This document shows positions 42,287-46,094 of a stretch of DNA of 46,094 nucleotides, in pieces. This DNA is from Burkholderiales bacterium (GTDB lineage Bacteria; Pseudomonadota; Gammaproteobacteria; Burkholderiales; JAEUOS01), in the NCBI GenBank assembly GCA_947473125.1, contig CANJDH010000028.1, forward strand, positions 1 through 46,094, read 5' to 3'. The position numbers and the translations under genes are program-made. Each line of letters opens with the position of its first letter. Position 1 is the stretch's first letter. The notes under the pieces are model-generated. The model had not been told where the DNA came from. It saw only the letters and a list, made by a program, of their open reading frames with translations, and ran no database searches.

Positions 42287-44083
42287 TTATTCTTCGCTGC
42301 GCTCGGTGGCGTACTGGATGCGGTACAGGTTGGCGTAGATGCCGTCGCGCGCGATGAGTTCGGCGTGGGTACCGGTTTCCATGAGCCGGCCGTGGTCCAT
42401 CACGATGATGCGGTTCGCGTTCTCGATGGTCGAGAGCCGGTGCGCGATCACGATGGTGGTGCGGTTCTTCATCAGCACCTCAAGGGCGGCTTGCACCTGG
42501 CGCTCCGATTCGGAATCGAGCGCCGAGGTCGCCTCGTCGAGGATCAGCACCGGCGCGTCTTTTAGCAGGGCACGTGCGATCGCCAGGCGCTGGCGCTGGC
42601 CGCCCGACAGGCGCACGCCGTTCTCGCCGATCAGGGTATCGAAGCCCTGCGGCATGTCGCGGATGAAGGCAGTGGCGAAGGCGGCCTCGGCGGCGGCTTC
42701 GACCTCGGCACGGCTTGCATGCTGCTGGGTGCCGTAGGCGATGTTGGCGGCCACCGTGTCGTTGAACAGCACCACATCCTGCGACACCAGCGCCAGGTTG
42801 GCGCGCAGTGATTCAAGTTTCAGGTCTTCAAGGCTGATGCCGTCGAGCGCAATGCGGCCGCTGCCCGGGTGGTAGAAGCGCGGGATCAGGTTGGCCAGCG
42901 TGGTCTTGCCGCTGCCCGAGGCGCCAACCAGGGCCACGGTTTCGCCGGGGGCGACATCGAGAGAAATGCCGCGCAGGGCGGGACGCTCGGCGTGCTGGTA
43001 CTGGAAGGTGACGTTGTCGAAGGTGACGCGGCCCTGCGCGCGCGCGATGGTCTGGGTGCCGCGGTCGTCTTCTTCGGTTTCGTCGAGCAGGCTGAAAACC
43101 GATTCGGCCGCGGCAAGGCCGCGCTGCAAGGGGGCGTTGACGTCGGCCAGGTGCTTGAGCGGCGCCAGCAGCATCAGCATGGCGGTGATGAACGAGACGA
43201 AGCCGCCGACCGTGGTTTGCTGGCCCGCCGATTGCACCAGGGCAATCGCCACCACCACGGCCAGCGCCACCGCGGCAAAGAACTGGGTGATCGGCACCGT
43301 CGCCGAGGCCGCGATCGTCTGGCGCATGTTGAAGCCGCGCAGGGCGCTATTGGCCTGGTGGAAGCGCTCCTGCTCGTAGGCATGGCCACCGTGCACCTTC
43401 ACGACCTTGTTGGCGTCGATCGATTCACCGAGCACATGGGTGATGTCGCCCATGGCGCGCTGCGCCTCGCGACTCATGCGCCGCAGGCGCGACGAAAACA
43501 GCTTGATCACCAGCGCCGAGAGCGGGATGATCGCCAGCGCCACCAGGGTCAGGCGCCAGTTCTCATAAAGCAGCCAGCCGAACAGGCCCAGCACCGTGAT
43601 CGAGTCGCGCACCAGCACGGTGAGCACCGACGTGGCAGCGCTGGTGACGTTGTTGACGTCGAAGGCGATGCGTGAAATGAGCGTGCCGGACGACTGGTTG
43701 TTGTAATAGGTGGTCGGCAGGCGCACCAGGCGTGCAAACATCGCGTCGCGCATGTCCATCAGGATCCGGTTCGACACCCAGGCCAGGGTGTAGGAGGTGA
43801 TGAAGGTGATCACCCCACGCAGCAGGAAAATGCCGATCAGCGCCGCCGGAATCCAGGCGAGGCTTTCACGACTCTTGCCGCCAAAGCCTTCGTTGAGCAT
43901 CGGCTTCATCAGCGCCGGGAACAGCGGTTCGGTGAGCGCGGCCAGCATCATGCCGAGAATGCCCAGGCCGAATACCACCCGGTACGGCGCCACATAGGTG
44001 AGCAGGCGCAGGTACAGCATGGTACTGGTGGGCGGCGCCGGCGCTGCTTCTGCTGCTACGGCGCCGTCTGGGGCTGCGGACAT
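42287..44083 (-). CDS. msbA: lipid A export ABC transporter permease/ATP-binding protein
   Basis: A 598-residue half-transporter. Six membrane helices lie in residues ~25-320. The ATPase domain has Walker A VGASGSGKTTLANL, Q-loop LVSQDVVLFNDTVAANIAYG, signature LSGGQRQRLAIARALL, Walker B VLILDEATSALDSE and H-loop VIAHRLSTI. MsbA flips core-lipid A across the inner membrane. Placement within core glycosyltransferase genes supports the msbA assignment over other ABCB-type exporters. Confidence 0.93.
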   Translation of the reverse strand: MSAAPDGAVAAEAAPAPPTSTMLYLRLLTYVAPYRVVFGLGILGMMLAALTEPLFPALMKPMLNEGFGGKSRESLAWIPAALIGIFLLRGVITFITSYTLAWVSNRILMDMRDAMFARLVRLPTTYYNNQSSGTLISRIAFDVNNVTSAATSVLTVLVRDSITVLGLFGWLLYENWRLTLVALAIIPLSALVIKLFSSRLRRMSREAQRAMGDITHVLGESIDANKVVKVHGGHAYEQERFHQANSALRGFNMRQTIAASATVPITQFFAAVALAVVVAIALVQSAGQQTTVGGFVSFITAMLMLLAPLKHLADVNAPLQRGLAAAESVFSLLDETEEDDRGTQTIARAQGRVTFDNVTFQYQHAERPALRGISLDVAPGETVALVGASGSGKTTLANLIPRFYHPGSGRIALDGISLEDLKLESLRANLALVSQDVVLFNDTVAANIAYGTQQHASRAEVEAAAEAAFATAFIRDMPQGFDTLIGENGVRLSGGQRQRLAIARALLKDAPVLILDEATSALDSESERQVQAALEVLMKNRTTIVIAHRLSTIENANRIIVMDHGRLMETGTHAELIARDGIYANLYRIQYATERSEE

Positions 44084-44133
44084 GGGGGGCGTATTGCGCG
44101 CTGTGACGCGCTTTGCCTTGGGAACCTGCGATT

Positions 44134-45273
44134 TTACCCGCGCGGGGCGAGACGCCGGTACAGCGCGAGCAGTTCCCGGGCCATCGCATCGAGCGATAAA
44201 TGCGTGACGGCGGCCCGCGCCGCGGCGCGCATCGGCGCGCTGCGCGCCGGGTCGGCAAGCCAGCTGATGGCCTGCGCCATGCCGTCAAGGTCGAGCGCGT
44301 TGCGGACATATCCATTGACGCCTTCGGTGATGAACTCGGCGGCGCCGCAGGCGCTGCTGGTCAACACCGGCAGGCCGCAGGCGAGGGCTTCAAGCGCCGC
44401 ATTCGGCATCGGATCGTACAGGGTTGGCAGCAGCAGCGCATCGGCGGCGCCGTACCAGGGCGTGACGTCGGGTACCGCGCCGACAAATCGCACCTGTGCG
44501 GCCAGGCCGAGCCGCGCGGCCAGGCGTACATAGCGCGCCGCATGCTTGTCGGCGCCGACGATGGCCAGATTTGCGTGGGGCCTGGCGCGCGCGAATGCCT
44601 GCAGCAATTGCTGCACACCCTTGCGCTCGAACCCCGAGCCGACATACAGTAGCAGGGGAAGATCGGCCGGAAACCCGCTCCCACCAAGGGTTTTGGCGCG
44701 ATGCTCGCGCAGGCGCGGATGGTATTTGTCGAGGTCGACGCCGTTATAGATGACATGCAGCTTCGCATCCGCCACGGCAAAGCGGGCGGCGATATCGTCG
44801 CGCACCATGCGCGAATTGCAGATCACGCCGGAGAGCCCGGGGTGGGTGAACATGTCGCGCTCCAGGGCCACCATGAAGCGGTGGTAGGGGTTGAGCGCAT
44901 TGCGCAGCCTGCCGCTGATGCCCTGGGCGCGCGCGCGTTCCTGCAGCCAGGTGGCATGCACGCCGTCGCCGGCGCGATACACAAACGGCGCGGCGATGCT
45001 GTCGGGCACCATGCGTTCATGCGACTGGACCAGGTCGAAACGCTCGGCCTGCAGCGCCTGGCGCACCGCGGCGATGAAGCCGCGCTCGCGCTGCACGTTG
45101 CCCCGATGCGGCGGATTGCATTCGATAAACCGGTAGCCGGCCGCTTCACCGCGCCATGCGCGTGCGAACACGCTGATGTCGGCGTCCTTGCCGAGTGCCT
45201 GGATGGCACGATCCATGAAGCGCTCGGCGCCGCCGAACGGGGTGTAGCGCTGCCGCACCAGGGCCAGCTTCAC
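44134..45273 (-). CDS. WaaG-like glycosyltransferase (GT4)
   Basis: A 379-residue protein. It starts MKLALVRQRYTPFGGAERFM, as in LPS core glucosyltransferase I (WaaG) relatives, and has IYNGVDLDKYHPRLREHR, LLYVGSGFERKGVQQLLQAF and the donor-site DPMPNAALEALACGLPVLTS. Residues ~192-202 (AKTLGGSGF) are encoded by a REP-like repeat in the hinge between the two domains; relatives usually have a few residues there. The reading frame is intact. It lies 50 bp upstream of msbA and 30 bp downstream of the heptosyltransferase gene. Confidence 0.92.
   Translation of the reverse strand: MKLALVRQRYTPFGGAERFMDRAIQALGKDADISVFARAWRGEAAGYRFIECNPPHRGNVQRERGFIAAVRQALQAERFDLVQSHERMVPDSIAAPFVYRAGDGVHATWLQERARAQGISGRLRNALNPYHRFMVALERDMFTHPGLSGVICNSRMVRDDIAARFAVADAKLHVIYNGVDLDKYHPRLREHRAKTLGGSGFPADLPLLLYVGSGFERKGVQQLLQAFARARPHANLAIVGADKHAARYVRLAARLGLAAQVRFVGAVPDVTPWYGAADALLLPTLYDPMPNAALEALACGLPVLTSSACGAAEFITEGVNGYVRNALDLDGMAQAISWLADPARSAPMRAAARAAVTHLSLDAMARELLALYRRLAPRG
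44668..44700 (+). repeat. REP-like repeat, copy 8, inside a glycosyltransferase gene
   Basis: GGAAACCCGCTCCCACCA followed by AGGGTTTTGGCGCG. It is read in frame on the minus strand as KTLGGSGFP. Closest relatives are the nadD copy (34431) and the variant at 30397. Confidence 0.7.
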
Positions 45274-45303
45274 GGTGTGGCGCTCCGAACCGTCACGCCC
45301 GCC

Positions 45304-46094
45304 TCATGCGGCCAGCAGCGCCCGCGCAGCATCGAGTACGCGCGCCACCGGCAATGTCGTCAGGCATTCGCTGACCTTGCTGCCGCCGCAACCGTCCTGC
45401 CCGCAGGGGCGGCACGGATGCGCATCGGAGGTCACGATGCGATGCACGGTTTTCCACGGGCCCCATTCGACCTCGCCCGACGGCCCGAACAAGGCGACGA
45501 CCGGCGTACCCTGGCTCGCGGCAATGTGCATCGGCGCCGAATCGACGCCGACAAACAGCGCGGCGCGGCGCGCCACGCTGGCGAGCTCCTTCAGGTTGAG
45601 CAAGCCGGCCAGACTCACCGGCGGCGTGGCGCACAGGCCGAGGATGCGTTCGATCACCGCCGTCTCTTTTGCTGCAGGGCCGGCCGTGAGCACCACGCGC
45701 CGGCCGTCGGCTTGCAGTGCGTCGATCAACTGCGCGACCCGCTCCGGCGGCCAGGTCTTGAACAGCCAGCGCGAGGTGGGATGCACATGCACGTAGCCCG
45801 GGCCCACCAGTTGTTTTGCCAGCAGCGCCTCGACCCGGGTGGCGGCTTCGGCGCCGTCAATCAGGAGCAGTGATTTTTCGTCTTCGGCCGGGTGTACGCC
45901 GATGCGGCGCAGCGCGTCGAGGTTGGATTCCACCGTATGCCGGCTGTTGCCGCGCGCCACCAGCTTGTAGAAGTGGGTGAAGCTTTCGTCCCAGAGCGCG
46001 TCGTCGTTGCGAAATTGCGGCGCGACCGAGAAACGCGGCTTGAGCGACTTGGCCAGCCACATGCCGCGCCGGTGTTCGGTGAGGTGGATCAGCA
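45304..46094 (-). CDS. lipopolysaccharide heptosyltransferase (RfaQ-like GT9), 5' end outside window
   Basis: The frame continues to the window edge (LIHLTEHRRG precedes the first internal Met), so the N-terminal domain is largely missing from view. Visible parts are VHVHPTSRWLFKTWPPERVA, FVGVDSAPMHIAASQGTPVV then ALFGPSGEVEWGPW, and a Cys-rich end CRPCGQDGCGGSKVSECL, typical of RfaQ/heptosyltransferase III relatives. It is the most upstream visible gene of the LPS operon. Confidence 0.9.
   Translation of the reverse strand, partial: LIHLTEHRRGMWLAKSLKPRFSVAPQFRNDDALWDESFTHFYKLVARGNSRHTVESNLDALRRIGVHPAEDEKSLLLIDGAEAATRVEALLAKQLVGPGYVHVHPTSRWLFKTWPPERVAQLIDALQADGRRVVLTAGPAAKETAVIERILGLCATPPVSLAGLLNLKELASVARRAALFVGVDSAPMHIAASQGTPVVALFGPSGEVEWGPWKTVHRIVTSDAHPCRPCGQDGCGGSKVSECLTTLPVARVLDAARALLAA

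Overview
The window is GC-rich bacterial DNA that looks betaproteobacterial, probably Burkholderiales or Rhodocyclales. The evidence is two Bug-type extracytoplasmic solute receptors, a PrpD/SDR/Bug catabolic operon, a solitary GspE/PilB-type ATPase next to hemF, the gene order nadD-rsfS-rlmH-maf, and an msbA-centred LPS core locus. No rRNA, tRNA or CRISPR array was seen. I cannot name a species.

Layout. (1) Positions 1-9340: an accessory, less GC-rich region of Sel1-repeat proteins (one cut by the window edge, one broken by an amber codon, one fused to DUF805), zinc-ribbon membrane proteins, a TM2/pilin-like protein, an AI-2E-family permease and a MORN-repeat protein. A ~155-bp leader is duplicated downstream of two Sel1 genes. 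(2) 9400-17600: a mosaic island. A Bug receptor plus alpha/beta hydrolase operon is followed by three toxin-antitoxin-type modules in 4.4 kb: AbiEi/AbiEii, VapBC, and a winged-helix/nucleotidyltransferase pair. Module boundaries are littered with broken genes: three pieces of a COG2521-like methyltransferase, an HsdM tail and a beta-lactamase-family tail. (3) 17600-31100: metabolism. A YdiJ-type FAD/Fe-S dehydrogenase with a DsbA-family protein diverges from a serine-glyoxylate-type aminotransferase. A long minus-strand operon then runs Bug receptor, MmgE/PrpD, SDR, MoxR, DUF58, transglutaminase. It is followed by a Lys-rich microprotein and a transglutaminase/GST deletion scar. (4) 31200-38310: housekeeping genes (GspE-like ATPase, hemF, nadD, rsfS, rlmH, maf), with a DUF4422 protein and a Tat-exported amidohydrolase inserted between rsfS and rlmH. 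(5) 38307-46094: a minus-strand LPS core locus (heptosyltransferase, GT4, msbA, GT4, GT9, GT4) ending in an AhpD-like peroxidase-related gene.

The most notable signals are regulatory and repetitive. The AbiE promoter holds an ~82-bp nested dyad of six GTTC/GAAC half-sites. The winged-helix/nucleotidyltransferase operon has its promoter sandwiched between two different large palindromes. A short REP-like repeat (core ACCAAGGGTTT) occurs at least eight times: next to broken genes, over the stop codon of the transglutaminase gene, and inside the reading frames of nadD and an LPS glycosyltransferase.

All family assignments come from reading motifs by eye; no database search was possible.
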